Shown piece by piece: positions 1-11,829 of a DNA stretch of 64,000 nt. Within the stretch, counting starts at the first letter, position 1. Every line of letters starts with the position of its first letter. Origin of the DNA: Rhyacophila brunnea (taxonomy: Eukaryota; Arthropoda; Insecta; Trichoptera; Rhyacophilidae); the NCBI GenBank assembly GCA_022495005.1, contig JAGYXB010001580.1:868001-932000 (forward strand), in the 5' to 3' direction. The position numbers and the translations under genes are program-made. The notes beneath the pieces were generated by a model, which worked only from the letters and a program-made list of their open reading frames with translations, was not told where the DNA came from and did no database searches.

Positions 1-186
1 AAGTAAATGGGTAACGTTTTTACTCATCTTTACACGATTTTAGAATTAATTGACCCGTCGCCATCACGCAGCAAAGTGACGTGTTTCTGGCTCGACATTC
101 TCTCACTGAATGGCAGCGAGTCCAAAATTTCGTCGCGCCTACAGTTGAAAATTATTTGGCGTTTCACTGATGCGGCGTCACCTTAA
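1..186 (+). mobile_element. 3' part of TTAA-flanked MITE (family T, copy 0)
   Basis: The first 186 bases match the right half of five other copies in the window (near 17.2, 32.3, 37.2, 40.0 and 41.1 kb). Shared blocks include AAATGGGTAACG, CATCTTTACACGATTT and GTTGAAAATTATTT. It ends with TTTCACTGATG followed by CACCTTAA, as other copies do. The left half lies outside the window. The element carries no reading frame, so it must have been moved by enzymes encoded elsewhere. Confidence 0.8.
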
Positions 187-2153
187 TTTATTATATTTAA
201 GTTGTCTTTTCAAGTATATATTTGTAGAACATAAATAAGTACGCCTTTTATGTTAGTAACAATTTACTTTTTTTGTTTTTTCTGTAACTGTGTCTAAATA
301 TATAGGTACTTACCAAGAGTATGCTGTTATGTAAATATAACGGGTACCTATACTCGTTTGGACCACGCCACTGTCTCGACTCGAGGGCCATCTCATTAAG
401 TTACCAGTTGTTGCATAACGCCATGTCGATCACCACCGCTGCACCATTTTTCTGTGCACACATCGAGATACGGACTTACTTAAATATTGAATAACAACGA
501 GTGCTTCGATGATGTACCGGATTCCTAATTGACACAGCAAATATCCGAACCAATCATCTTGTATCATCGGAATTTTCCGAGTGGTAATTTCTATAGAATG
601 TCGTCGGGCATATCGTGTGATCTGTTTTATGGTGTTAGCTGACACTTTTTGATCGAAATACATTGTATTAATTAAAATAAAACACAATATGTAGTAGGTA
701 TTAATTCCACTTAGTTTAATAATAAATAGGGCCGTTTTCGTCCGCATCAAAGGGATATTCAGAACTTGAGAATGCGTGAGAATGTCCTTTTGAAACGGAC
801 GAAACAGATCCTGTTTATTATTAAAGTAAATGGAATTCAGTAGTACTGTGTGAAATGTGTAGAATTATGTGATTTTAATGTGATTCTTGATATCATGAGA
901 ATGTGTAACATTCAACTATTCATTATCCATTACCACGACGATTTTACTCGTTTCCTCTGCTGTCTACCTTGATTAGTGGTGACTTTTTTATGAAGCAGAC
1001 GAGGTTCGTCAGAAAGGACTAAAATCTTAAAAATATGTATATTTTTTCCCCATCTCAATAGTTTAAAGAAATTCTGGTAAAATAGCTATTCCTGACTGCT
1101 GTATCCTGACGTAACTAAAGTCGCCACTGCTCTTGATGTGTACAAAAGCAAACGAAATCGCCGCCGACAGCAGCCTTGTGTATATAATAAATGCGCAGGA
1201 TATGTTTTAATGATATTTATTGATTTACTTTATTGTCGTTGTATTATTTAGAAATGGATATGAAGACAAATCCGATAGTAAGAATAATATGTACTTCTTT
1301 AATTGACTGTGGGTAAACTCAAATTACTGTAAATTATAAAGAAGTAGGATTTAAGTAAGTATTAATATCAGGTCTGCGCGACCGATTGTCCGAATTACGT
1401 GGATTGTTCATCGAAAATCGAGCCTAATTGTTTTCGTCCATTCCCCATTCCAGCAGCCAGTCCTGCATCCCAACTTACTTCAATGTGTCACTCCACCAGA
1501 GCAGTGGTCTTCCCGCGCTTGACTTCTCTCTCGTCTGTGAATTATTTTTGGCATACAGTGGACATGTCCTGCCGACCTGAGTCGCAACAGTTTAATATGT
1601 ATGGAGATCATGGGTGCATTGCAGATGTTTTACAGTTCTTCACTGTATAGTATTATCGATCATTACTTACTTACAATACCTATAATGTGTATGTATATTT
1701 TGTTGTATTTAACTTAATACTATAGCCATGCTTGACTCTGTCATTCTGTATTTCTACATCGGAAAAATATAACTTCTTAATTGATTATATATTAACTTAT
1801 TATGTAAACACACGTGGGCGTGTTATAGTGTATCAGTATTATACAATCTAAATTGCGTAAACGCAAATCCATCGCGCAGCTTAATAGAGTTGCTACCGTT
1901 GCACCGACTGGTCAGGTCACGGAGGTGACGATTACGATGTTATTAATTCCTCGAACTTGATTCGTCTTTAACTAAAACGTCTGCTGGTGGGACGACTTGC
2001 TCGCATCTCGCATATCCGTCAGGTATAGCTGCGTCAGTGACCAGTTTTTGATAACAGTTGATGTTAGGGTTGCCACACAATACTGTGTGCACTTTAACAA
2101 TGATTATATATATATTTGCCAGTGGCAAAGAGACAGTAATGTATGATTGTATA
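187..2153. other. AT-rich interval, no gene recognised
   Basis: I see no coding region, RNA gene or repeat shared with the rest of the window. Open frames of 80-106 codons occur (430-750 minus, 1399-1650 plus, 1943-2197 minus), but their composition is random and none resembles a known family. Confidence 0.5.
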
Positions 2154-2161
2154 ACATATAT

Positions 2162-2823
2162 CAGGGATGGCGAACCTATTGCACGCGAATGTTTCATTTT
2201 GAAGAGAAAAGAAATATTACTATTTTATATATGTATATTTAAAAATGTTTTTTTTTATAAAAAAAGGTGTTGCAAATATGTATAATTATACCTTAGTACC
2301 TAGGTACTTACATAATATATATATAATATTAAAAAATAATGACGACATAGCCATACGTATTTTCTTCGGTTTTCATATTCTGTTAAGGTACCAATCGATG
2401 CGGAAACGGAAACGACGAAATTCATGCATAAATAATGACAAATCGCATTGTATAAAAAATGCAGGCAAATCATGTTAAAGAATATACATTACGTTTAATG
2501 CAAATATACGATTGCATAGGTCGGTCCTTAGGATCGGGGAATTAAAAATAAAAATATACAATCAACAAACCACCGATCTCTGAGTAATTTTAAAATAAGG
2601 ACAAAAATATTCAAAGAATAAAAGATATGCTTTCGGCTAGAAATACGGTGAAAGAACTCAATTTTAATTTTGAAATCTTTTTAATAGAACTCTTAAAAAC
2701 TATTTTTTTAGAAAACTAAAAAAAAAAATTTGCCATAAAAAAAAACTGCTTGGCACGCCAGACAGTGTAAAATATTATTTGGAAAATTTTGGCACGCGTG
2801 CGTAAAAAGGTTCGTCATCCCTG
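2162..2823. mobile_element. hAT-type non-autonomous element, TIR CAGGGATGRCGAACC
   Basis: The left end reads CAGGGATGGCGAACCTATT and the right end, reverse-complemented, reads CAGGGATGACGAACCTTTT, followed on both sides by a GCACGCG-like word. The flanks ACATATAT (2154-2161) and ACCTATAT (2824-2831) match at 7 of 8 positions, the duplication length of hAT. The ends fit the hAT pattern YARNG. The interior is AT-rich with A and T runs and no transposase, so this is an internally deleted copy. Confidence 0.8.
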
Positions 2824-2831
2824 ACCTATAT

Positions 2832-4628
2832 CTTGACCTATAAATAAATTTTCAAAGTGGCATGATTATTAACCACAATATGCGATCAGAGATCAGGTGG
2901 GGTAGACAGAAAAAGAAAATGCTGCAATGCACATTTGGAAAAGATTGACGAAACTAGAATCGTACACATCGTGATTCATGGAAGACTGAATGGCATCTTC
3001 CCAACAGACCTCGAGATAGCTGGGATATATATATACATACAATGCAATTAAGGCTACATACAGATAATGCAAAACGTTTTTTTTTGTTCGTGTTTATTTA
3101 CATTTTTTGGCTTTTTGTGTGATTGAATATGGAGAATGGTCTCTAGACTGGGTGAATGCAATAATACAGTTGTGTCTTCCCCAGGGTACGCTAGTTGACG
3201 ATATATTAAGATTCATCAGAATTACGTAGCAGTGAAGAACAAGGAACCGAAAGCAGTTAATTAGATAAAGCTTGGAAATGCATTTTTCCAGCAGTTGCTT
3301 CAAACAGTCTAGTGATGATTTATTTAAATGGGGAATTGGTGACCTCTATAATGTCTATGGAATTATGAGTCTGCGGACGCCTGGTGCCGTGAATGGCAGA
3401 GCATCTGGGGTGAGGAACACTTATCAGTCATATCTATTGATAAACGCCTAACTCCCCCGCAATTGGGAATGGGACAACTGGGCGTCAATTGGGCGCCGCA
3501 CTGTCGAATTAAATAAATAGACGTTCGTTACGATGTATACATAAAGTAGACGAGGAATTTTAATCATTTTCTATCTACTACTTCGTAGTTTTAATTTATT
3601 TTGCTCTTAACATATTTTTTTATTATTGCGGATTGATAATTATCATGCCTGAGGCATTATATTCAAGTAAAAGAACTCTCTTCTTGTTGGAACTTAAACA
3701 TATGCACAATTAAATCATTATTTACGTGTGCATATTTAAATTCTCACCAAGTATTAAATAATAATATAATAATTTAAGTAATAATATATTTTAAAAGTAC
3801 CTACATATAATTCACGAACTTCTATTTATTTTCGAATTTCATTTGATCGCGTGGATTCCAGTTGTCCCGGCGCCGAATCTTTCTTGACAATCATGACAAT
3901 CATTCCCGCAATTACATCGTAGAATTTTTATGTATTTTTGTTAGTTTACATTAATACTTATTATGTTTTTTGGAGAAATTCTGCGATTACTAATTTACTT
4001 AGTTGAAAGTATTGATATTCATTCAATCCTGAGATTGCAATTTCTAATAAAGTAAATCCGAAAGTTTACGGCAAAGTAGTCAATCATAAATTGTTCCTTA
4101 CATAGTTTGATGTAATGCATTAATTGTGTTTGAGAAGTAGGTGTGCGACAACCCTATTTATACGAGACTATGTGCATACAAGGCAATACCAGATAGAGAT
4201 GTAGGAAAAAGGTAAATAACCGGTTTCCTCGACGCATAGCGACCGGAACCTGCGTCGTGGAGAAACATACCATCTCACATACTTCAGATAAGTTTGATTC
4301 GGTGATCTAAATGCATTTTACTGGGTCTTTCGATACCCCGCTGCGCTCTTAATGGGTTTCAACTCAACGGAGTAGTTCCGATAATTATTTTTTTATATAG
4401 ATTCACCTTCATATTGAATAATGGTGCATCTACTAACAAAGTATACCATGGAAGAGAAATATCTAGTTGTAACCTGTATTGATTTTCTTTACCATCACTC
4501 ATTTCAGTGGTGAAGACAGAATGCAAACGATTGTAACAAATGAAAAGAATTACAATACATACACAGTGATCGATTTGTTATAATATACCTACCTGCAGCA
4601 TATACCTAGGTACCTATGTAGGTAGTCA
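2832..4628. other. Interval without recognised gene
   Basis: Mostly AT-rich unique DNA. Two locally GC-richer blocks, about 3360-3510 and 3835-3910, look unlike the surrounding transposon DNA and share no sequence with the other repeats. They could be unique regulatory sequence, but nothing specific supports that. Confidence 0.4.
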
Positions 4629-4636
4629 CGCGTGAT

Positions 4637-5204
4637 TTGAGTTGGGTTTCGGGAATTCTCGAGAAATTTTCGAGATTTTCCATCCCGAATCTCGAGAATT
4701 GAAATTTTTAACATAATTGGGAAATCCCGGATCCCAAGAATCTTTTCTCGGGATTCGGGATTTCTTTATTATCAAATATTAAGTGAAAAAACGATTTTCT
4801 ATAATATGAAAACAGTGGAGGGAAAACACAAAACGTTCAAAGACATCGGGGTATTTTAACACAATTAAGCCAACCGCTCAGGGAATTTTGTGTCTCAAAA
4901 GCGTACGCGACTATCCCACTCAGCGATTGACAGTGTGTGTTTTTTGAAATTCTTTTTTAATAATAAGTAATGTTTTTTATTATTTTTGTTTTCCTATTTC
5001 TATTTCGTTTGTCTTACATAAATTAAAAAAAAACAAATTTTTTGGAATGTGTGTTTTTACACCGATTTTACATTTTTTTTTGAATTTCTCGATATCTCGA
5101 GAATTCTTTTCTGGAAATCCCGAATCTCGAGAATTCAAAATTTCATCATTTCGGGAAATCCCGAATCTCGAGATTGAGATTTTCTCGGGAAATACCCAAC
5201 TCTA
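4637..5204. mobile_element. hAT-type element, TIR TAGAGTTGGG (family G, copy 1)
   Basis: The ends are TTGAGTTGGGTTTC and the reverse complement of GAAATACCCAACTCTA, flanked by a perfect 8-bp duplication CGCGTGAT (4629-4636 and 5205-5212). The subterminal regions are crowded with TCTCGAGAATT-type words in both orientations. Such arrays are typical binding sites for hAT transposases, although their role here is inferred. The centre (about 4815-4940) is shared with the copy at 29275-29863. No reading frame; non-autonomous. Confidence 0.87.
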
Positions 5205-5212
5205 CGCGTGAT

Positions 5213-5534
5213 ACCTATTTTACCACATATGGCTTACTTATCTAACATTTTTCAGTAGATATGTACTATTTAAAGATGTCACTGGTTTTTCATATTAGGT
5301 ATTTTTTTACATTCGTTAAATTAATTTCCGCGCAGTTCGTTCATTCAATTTATTATTTATTTAAGAGTTAGTTTGAGTGAGTTAACATTAAATAATGACT
5401 TAGTATCAAGTCTTATCATGCTAAAATCGATATAATATAATATTATTTTAACACTACAACATGCCATGACGCCCAATGACAGTAGTGTAGTGGAACAGTA
5501 CCGTATTATAAAGTAATATTAAGAGAAACAATCA
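5213..5534. other. AT-rich interval, nothing recognised
   Basis: Short AT-rich unique stretch between a hAT element and a SINE. No reading frame or repeat seen. Confidence 0.5.
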
Positions 5535-5665
5535 CAAACACCCAGGCTTTGAAAAAATCAAATAAATATATTGTGACCTAACCGACAATCGAACGCGGGG
5601 CCCCCAGATAAAAGGCCAGCGCCTTAAATTAAACGCATTAAACTACGAGGGCCGCCTAATTCTAG
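5535..5665 (-). mobile_element. tRNA-headed SINE-like remnant
   Basis: On the minus strand there is a tRNA-like head: GGCGGCCCTCGTAGTTTAAT, then GCGCTGG, then a box-B-like GCGTTCGATTG. The A-box-like and B-box-like words are spaced as in a tRNA-derived polymerase III promoter, followed by an A/T-rich body. No second copy is present in the window and no clear target duplication was found, so a decayed tRNA pseudogene is also possible. Confidence 0.4.
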
Positions 5666-5889
5666 TAATCATTCTGACATCGCTATCAAACGTTTCAATA
5701 TAAAGAATTTGTATTAATTGTTATAATTAGAGACATAGGAAATAGTCAAGGTTCAGAAACAATTGGCATGCGAAACGGGTCTGGAAGTTTATGTAGGAAA
5801 AAAACCAAGCTTATGACAATGCTTCTACAAAACCAAACACACAACCAAATCCCTCTAACATTTAATTGTCGTTATATTGGACGGAGTTG

Positions 5890-6525
5890 CAGTGACGTCC
5901 CTAGACAAAATGCCGCCCTCTTTTTATACAGTATTTTTATCATCGTTTCTTACTTTTAATCATAAATACACTATTAATTTAATAGTCTGTACACTCAACC
6001 ATTAAAATAAAAATTAAATTTCCTGGCCTTTTTCGTTGCAAAGCCAGTAGCCATGTCATCCAAATCTAATTTAAATGCCATCTCTGCTTTAATAGACAAT
6101 ATTGGGAGCCCACGATTTCAGATATATTTAAAAATACACCTGATAACTTCCGAAACTCACGAGTAACTGGCAAAATTATTTGGATAGATTATAAATTAGG
6201 TAAGTACCTATGTACCTACATATAATTCGCAAATAGGCACGTGTCATTTCTGACCACCAAGGACGTGACGTCCAAAGTAAACGGAAGTAAACTAGACATC
6301 GCTAACCCAGTAAAAAATACAGTCCAGTTAAAGCTTTTATGTTAATTAATATATTTTGTTTCCAACCAGTGAGCTGATTTTTGTAATGGAAAGATATTTT
6401 CGTTATTACTAAGTTTAGATAGATATTTCTATATATACCTAATGGTTCTCCTCGATTTTCCGCCCTTCGAGTAACTGCCGCCCCCAAGCGATGCTCAATC
6501 TGCCTACCCTCATAGGACGTCACTA
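5890..6525. mobile_element. hAT-type element, TIR CAGTGACGTCC
   Basis: The left end reads CAGTGACGTCCCTAG. The right end reverse-complements to AGTGACGTCCTATGAGGG. Subterminal GCCGCCC words occur near both ends. The flanking octamers do not match, so the boundaries are less certain than for other hAT copies here. The interior holds a scrap of transposase coding on the minus strand, suggesting an internally deleted copy of an autonomous element. Confidence 0.5.
5995..6105 (-). pseudogene. C-terminal scrap of a hAT transposase
   Basis: The minus strand encodes about 33 residues up to a stop at 5995, with the sequence LDLDDMATGFATKKARKFNF. From memory this pattern (acidic patch, then FA..KARK near the C-terminus) resembles the tail of insect hAT transposases just after the dimerisation domain. 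Upstream the frame quickly closes, so no functional protein remains. Its place inside a hAT-like element supports the call, but the stretch is short and could be chance. Confidence 0.3.
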
Positions 6526-8475
6526 TTATTTCAGTTTAGTTGGTTACTGTAAGGTCGATCTGAATCTGATCGGTTTGTAACCTAAAACTGTAGAATTATT
6601 AAACATTTTTTTAAAGCAACCACGTTTTTATGTCTTAGTTAACGTTTTTTTCTGGTTACAAATCTGAGAGGTTCCGTTGACGGTAATGGCGGCTTAAGTG
6701 TTAACTTGAACAAAACTCGCGAGGAATGCCAGGTATTCCAACATTAGGTACGCGATTGGTTCGCAGTTCGCAGTGTCGCGCAATGCTTGCCTGTAGAGAT
6801 AGCACCTAAAAGCGCAGTCTGCACAAAGCAGGCGCGTGCACGACCTCATTAGCGGAATGTTTCTACCTTTACATTACAACAATCAATGGGACTTATCTAT
6901 TACCACCTTTAACAGAGTAAATACCACATAAATACAACATCGGGAGATGTAGGCAAATACAAGTGACCTCGACTAATATAATGCGAAATCAAGAACTATT
7001 TTATTTTTATCTTCCACCTGTTATTTCTTTGAAGGTCTGCAATCGTTATGTACGATATTCATCTTAGAACTTAGTGTGCGGGATAGGGATTCTGATAGAG
7101 GACATTCTAGATAATGAGAGATCTTAACAATTATCTACAGTAGCTAATTTTCGAAAGTCTACAAGGTGAATTAACAATAATAATATAGCCTCAGACTTGA
7201 ACGTAATACGAGTCCAAAATTTGAAGAAATGTTTTTTGACAGCCTCCTTTCGACAGGTACTCTTTGCCACTGGTATTAAGCCCGTTCGCACATACAAAAT
7301 TGCGTGCGGTACCATCCAGGGATAGTGACGTTACGCGGCTAGCCGAAACGAATGGCCCTCCATGGGCCGGTGCTAAAAATGGTATTCTACGTGCTACAAG
7401 CATTTTTTTACCACAAATGTCACGCCGACGCTACGTATAGTATCTACATTAAGTTACACGTGTTTTGTGATGGACAACAAAATCACATCGGCAAATTCGA
7501 TGTATTGCAGTCGTATGTGCGACCGGGCGAAGAGTTTTAATATCGTCGCTGTACAGGTCAAGTAGCGTAACCCTCAAATACCAAATTTTTCAGGAAGTGA
7601 AAAAGCTGTGGGCATTGGATTTACTTATTATTTTTTATAATATTTAGGTATTTATTATATTATATAAGTATATTATTTTATTACAAATTTACTCTGTACG
7701 TACCATGTGGCTTACGTTTAGATAGGGTTGCAGCATTTGGATGGAATATTTTTTGTCAACTTACAAATGACTTAAAAATAGTTTTGAATTATTTTGATAT
7801 GAAATATTTTTGGGGATTTATGATACTTGGCCAGTTCGTGTAAGTGTAAGAGTATGCATTAAGTCCATTGCTATCGAAGAAAAGTGAGGGTTACGGCAAA
7901 ATTTGTCTGTACAGTGACGAATTAAATGCTCATATGAATTCTCCCGTAGCACTTATTCTATACTATTTTAGTGTGTCATTTTAATATAATTACTCTCTTA
8001 GTAAAGCAAGTAATAAGTAGTCAGCTACACATGTTTCTTGTAATATAGATTGGTATTCCGAAATCGGACGGATTCGGATTCTTTTGATCACGGCGTGGAT
8101 ATTTCCGGATTTTACGCGATTCTGTCTTCCGTGAAGAATTCTCGTAAAGCGCACACAAGTCAGTTATACAAAACAGTTGTCAGTGCTCAAAATGCCGGCG
8201 TCCCAACATAAACATACCTACGAATCGTAAAACATACCGAGCGCCACTTTACGACCCACCTTATCTGACGCATTAAGCTTTTGCTTTGCGAGATTTTGAC
8301 CGTTAAATTTTGTGGATATTGATCGCTTAGAAGGGTTTGCGCGCCCACCCTAGCTGGCGAAACTTTGTGAATAAATTGTATTGAGATGGGTATAAAATAA
8401 TGTGTATAGGTCCAAATAGTTTGGATTAAAACTATAGTGAAACATGTATGCTAGAGCTTGTGAATTTGCGACTAT
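6526..8475. other. Interval with one shared repeat block, no gene
   Basis: AT-rich, no credible coding. The block at about 7461-7513 is similar to 48764-48818, which lies in a putative PIF/Harbinger-type MITE; both contain AACAAAATCACATCG followed by ATTCGA and CAGTCG. It is probably a remnant of the same family. The remainder shows no repeat or motif I recognise. Confidence 0.4.
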
Positions 8476-8575
8476 TTTTCATTTCTCGAGAATTGAGAAT
8501 TTTCGAAATCAAGAATATTTTTTGTTTCCTCAAGAATTCATGATTGGATTTTTGATTTCTCGAAAATATATACAT
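8476..8575. mobile_element. Left remnant of a TCTCGAGAA-rich hAT-like element
   Basis: This stretch holds TTTCTCGAGAATTGAGAATT, further AATTC words and TTTCTCGAAAA. The vocabulary is that of the subterminal arrays of the elements at 4637-5204 and 29275-29863. A matching stretch follows the LINE at 11738-11800, so the LINE probably inserted into an old member of that family. The outer ends could not be located. Confidence 0.45.
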
Positions 8576-8579
8576 GACT

Positions 8580-11500
8580 ATTTTTCTGTCTGTAACCCCT
8601 AGAGAGCGCGTCTCCAGGTGGCGGATAGGAGAATGCCCTAAACAAGGGTAGGAGAAAAATAAAATATCTCCCGCGGACCAACAGACCTGGCCCTCCAGGT
8701 TGGGGGTTGGGCAGAGGGTTAACCACTCTCTCCCGTGAAATCACCAAAGGTTACTAATACTACACAATGCCTCGGACATATGGCAACCGCTTCTAGACGA
8801 CCCGGACCGAAAAATGGACTACGAATAGGATTTTGGAACGTACTCAGCCTATACCGAGCTGGCGCAGCTCAAAACCTAGTGGAAGAACTGTCAAAATATA
8901 AGGTCCAAATTACCGCCATCCAGGAAACCCGTTGGCCGGATAGCGGAGAACTTATAGTCGGACAGCATGTTATCTACTATAGCGGAAACACAGAGGGGAA
9001 ACATGTTTTTGGAACAGGTTTTGTGGTCGCCAGAGAAGTAGCAGATGCTATACTTTCTTTTGAACCCGTAAACGAGCGCATATGTGTGCTCAGAATCAAA
9101 GGAAGATGGTTTAATATATCACTTGTGAATGTACATGCCCCGACAGAGACTTCAGAAGAGGCCGAAAAGGATAATTTCTATGATCTCCTTGAAGCGACTT
9201 TTGACAGGCTACCGGGACATGATATCAAATGTGTGCTAGGAGACTTCAATGCGAAAATAGGGAAGGAAGCTGTATTCAGACCCTTTATTGGAAAAGAGAG
9301 CCTACATGATCATTCTAACGAAAATGGTAAAAAAGTGGCTCTCTTCTGCAGCGCCAAAAACTTAATCGCCCGAAGTACCACTTTCCCTCGTAAAAATATA
9401 CATAAAGTGACTTGGAATTCAAGGGACAGGAAGACCTTTAACCAGATTGACCATTTTCTAATTGATAGACGACACCATAAAGCTATTGAAAACATTCGAA
9501 GCTACAGAGGCGCTGACTGTGATACGGACCACAACTTATCGATAGCAACCTTTAGGGAAAAACTTAAAAAGACAGCCCACGCAAATGCGAAGACGAGAGT
9601 GAAGTACCATATAGAAAAGCTGACAACTCCAAACGGAAGAGATAGCTACAGAAAAGAGTTAAAAAACCAAATCGGAAAACTCACCGAAGGAGAAGCCTGG
9701 AGTATCGATGAGAGGTGGAAGAGACTAAAAGAAGGAATGGTAAAAGCTGCGGAAGTCTCGATAGGACTGGCACCCAAGAAAGTAAAGTGCCCTTGGTACG
9801 ACGACACTTGCCGACAAATGGTGGAGGAGAGAAGAGCAGAAAGAGCGCTCTATCTGAAAAATACGCAGAGCGAAGAAGCACAGAAACGATATAGCGAGAC
9901 GTGCAAAAGTGTCCGAAAGCATCTGAGAAAGTGCAAACGAAGCTTCATCAAAAGTAATTTTGAGCAGATGGAAGAAGAAGCAAAACGAAATAAAACTCGA
10001 TCATTCTTCTCGAAAGTGAGCTTTGAAAAAAGAGGCTTTCAACCTAGCACGCTACAAATCAAAGATCAACAGGGTCAGATAGTGGCAAACAAAGAGCAAG
10101 TGCTAAACGTATGGAAGTCCCATTTTGAAAACTTACTTCAACGCTCTGTACCAGATGAACCTTTGGAATCGCCAGAAATCGCGACAGCAGAACCTCTTAT
10201 ACCGCCACCAAATAAGGCAGAGTTGATGGGAGCACTGAGTTATTTAAAGAATAACAAATCGGCAGGAAACGATAATATTCCATCGGAGCTTCTCAAGCAT
10301 GGAGGAGAAACCTTTCTTAGTGCCATGCTTGAGCTACTGCAACAAATATGGGAGGAAGAAAAGATTCCTGAAGAATGGAAAGAATCACTGGTCTGTCCTA
10401 TCTTCAAGAAAGGGGACAAACTCAACTGTGCAAACTACCGTGGCATCTCTTCTTCCTACTGCATACAAAGTTCTGTCGAACATTATTCTCGAAAGAATTC
10501 TACCATATGCCGAAAACATTCTTGGTGACTACCAATGCGGCTTTAGACGAAACCGCAGTACTACCGATCAAATCTTTACACTGCGCCAAATCTTTGAAAA
10601 GAAATGGGAATACGCCCAAGATGTACACTGTCTCTTTGTAGATTTTAAAACCGCATATGACTCTATTGATAGAGAAGCTCTCTGGAATATATTGAAAGAA
10701 TTTGAAATACCGTCAAAACTTATAAATATAATAAAAGTATGCATGGACGGATCCAGAAGTAGAATTCATATGCAAGGTAGTATATCAGAATCTTTTAAGG
10801 TGACAGCAGGACTAAAACAAGGCGACTCCTTATCACCAATGCTGTTCAACTTAGTTTTAGAGAAAGCCGTTAGAGAAGCTCTGAAGCAGAAGGTGGAGTT
10901 ACCCTGAATGGGTCCCATAAAATATTGGGCTACGCAGATGATTTGGTGGTGCTCGGAGAATCTGAAGAAGAAGTCAGAGATATTTCACTCCTCTGGAGGA
11001 CACAGCGAAAAGGTTGAACCTACGAGTAAATGTGGGAAAGACCAAGTATTTGAAAATGACAAGAGGCATTGAACCCTCTGGAAACATTGGAATAAGAAAC
11101 TCCTCGTTCGAGAGAACCTCTCTCTTCAAGTACTTGGGCTCCAACAGTACCTCTAAAAATGAAATGTCCCTAGAGCTCGCTGACCGACTGAGAAGTGGAA
11201 ATGCAGCGTACTTCACGCTGAGTCGTCTGTTCAGGTCCAAAATGCTGTCCATCAAAACGAAATTCCGGGTGTATAACGTGGTCATCAAGCCAATCGTCAT
11301 GTATGGATGTGAAACGTGGGGTTTAACAGAAAAACAAGAAAAGGCGCTCCAAGTGTTTGAAAACAGAATCCTCCGGAGAATACTTGGACCCGTCAATGAG
11401 AACCACCGGTGGCGCATCCGCACAAACGCTGAGCTCTTCGACCGATACCAACCTAGAATCACTAATATTCTGAGGTCAAGAAGGCTCAGATGGGCGGGCC

Positions 11501-11735
11501 ACGTTGTACGATCTGAAAGATCTAGAACTCTCTATAGGATTTACAAAGGCACACCAGCTGGCACTCGACCTCTTGGCCGCCCTCGACGGAGATGGGCGGA
11601 CAACATTCAAAGGGATGCGGAAAGGCTGGGGATAGTCAACTGGGAAGAGAGAGCGCTGGACAGAGATGCCTGGAAAAACGTTGTGCAGTCGGCCATGGAC
11701 CTGAACGGCCCCTAGCGCCAGTTTAATAATTTTCC
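8580..11735 (+). mobile_element. RTE/BovB-like non-LTR retrotransposon (LINE), decayed
   Basis: A single continuous element about 3.15 kb long with a GC-richer 5' leader (8580-8734), one long coding region and almost no 3' UTR. The coding region has an AP-type endonuclease followed by reverse transcriptase, the order of RTE-clade elements. Length and layout fit a nearly full-length copy of this clade. It has at least three frameshifts, so it cannot move by itself. I saw no poly(A) or clear target duplication. Flanking TCTCGAGAA-rich DNA suggests insertion into an older hAT element. Confidence 0.88.
8735..11715 (+). pseudogene. LINE ORF: AP endonuclease plus reverse transcriptase, frameshifted
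   Basis: Start is the first ATG of the open frame at 8735. The endonuclease begins near residue 28 (RIGFWNVLSLYR), with the QETRW catalytic-glutamate motif, the GDFNAK motif near 9239 and CDTDHNLSI near 9518. The reverse transcriptase follows, with NNKSAGNDNIPSELLK, IFKKGD and NYRGIS. The frame shifts near 10450 and continues to about 10890 with CGFRRNRSTTDQIF and LKQGDSLSPMLFNLV. It shifts again before the catalytic GYADDLVVLGE at 10928, and again near 10995. The last part (11014-11715) has the YGCETW, RRLRWAGHV, GRPRRRWADNI and DRDAWKN signature usual in this family, often annotated in insects as 'craniofacial development protein 2-like'. Residues of both active sites remain, but the product cannot be made in one piece. 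Confidence 0.9.
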
Positions 11736-11737
11736 CG

Positions 11738-11800
11738 AGATTCGAGATCGGTTGTTTCTGATTATTTCTCGAGAATTTTCGAGACAAGATTTCTCGACCA
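11738..11800. mobile_element. Right remnant of a TCTCGAGAA-rich hAT-like element
   Basis: Immediately after the LINE come TTTCCCGAGATTCGAGATCG and ATTTCTCGAGAATTTTCGAG, the vocabulary of family G hAT elements. Together with 8476-8575 it brackets the LINE. Confidence 0.45.
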
Positions 11801-11829
11801 TTTTCTCTAATATGTGCTTTTAGTTTGAT

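Noticed and set aside
430..750. 106-codon open frame on the minus strand
   Set aside because: AT-rich composition, no recognisable motif, no splice context; frames of this length arise by chance at this base composition and window size.
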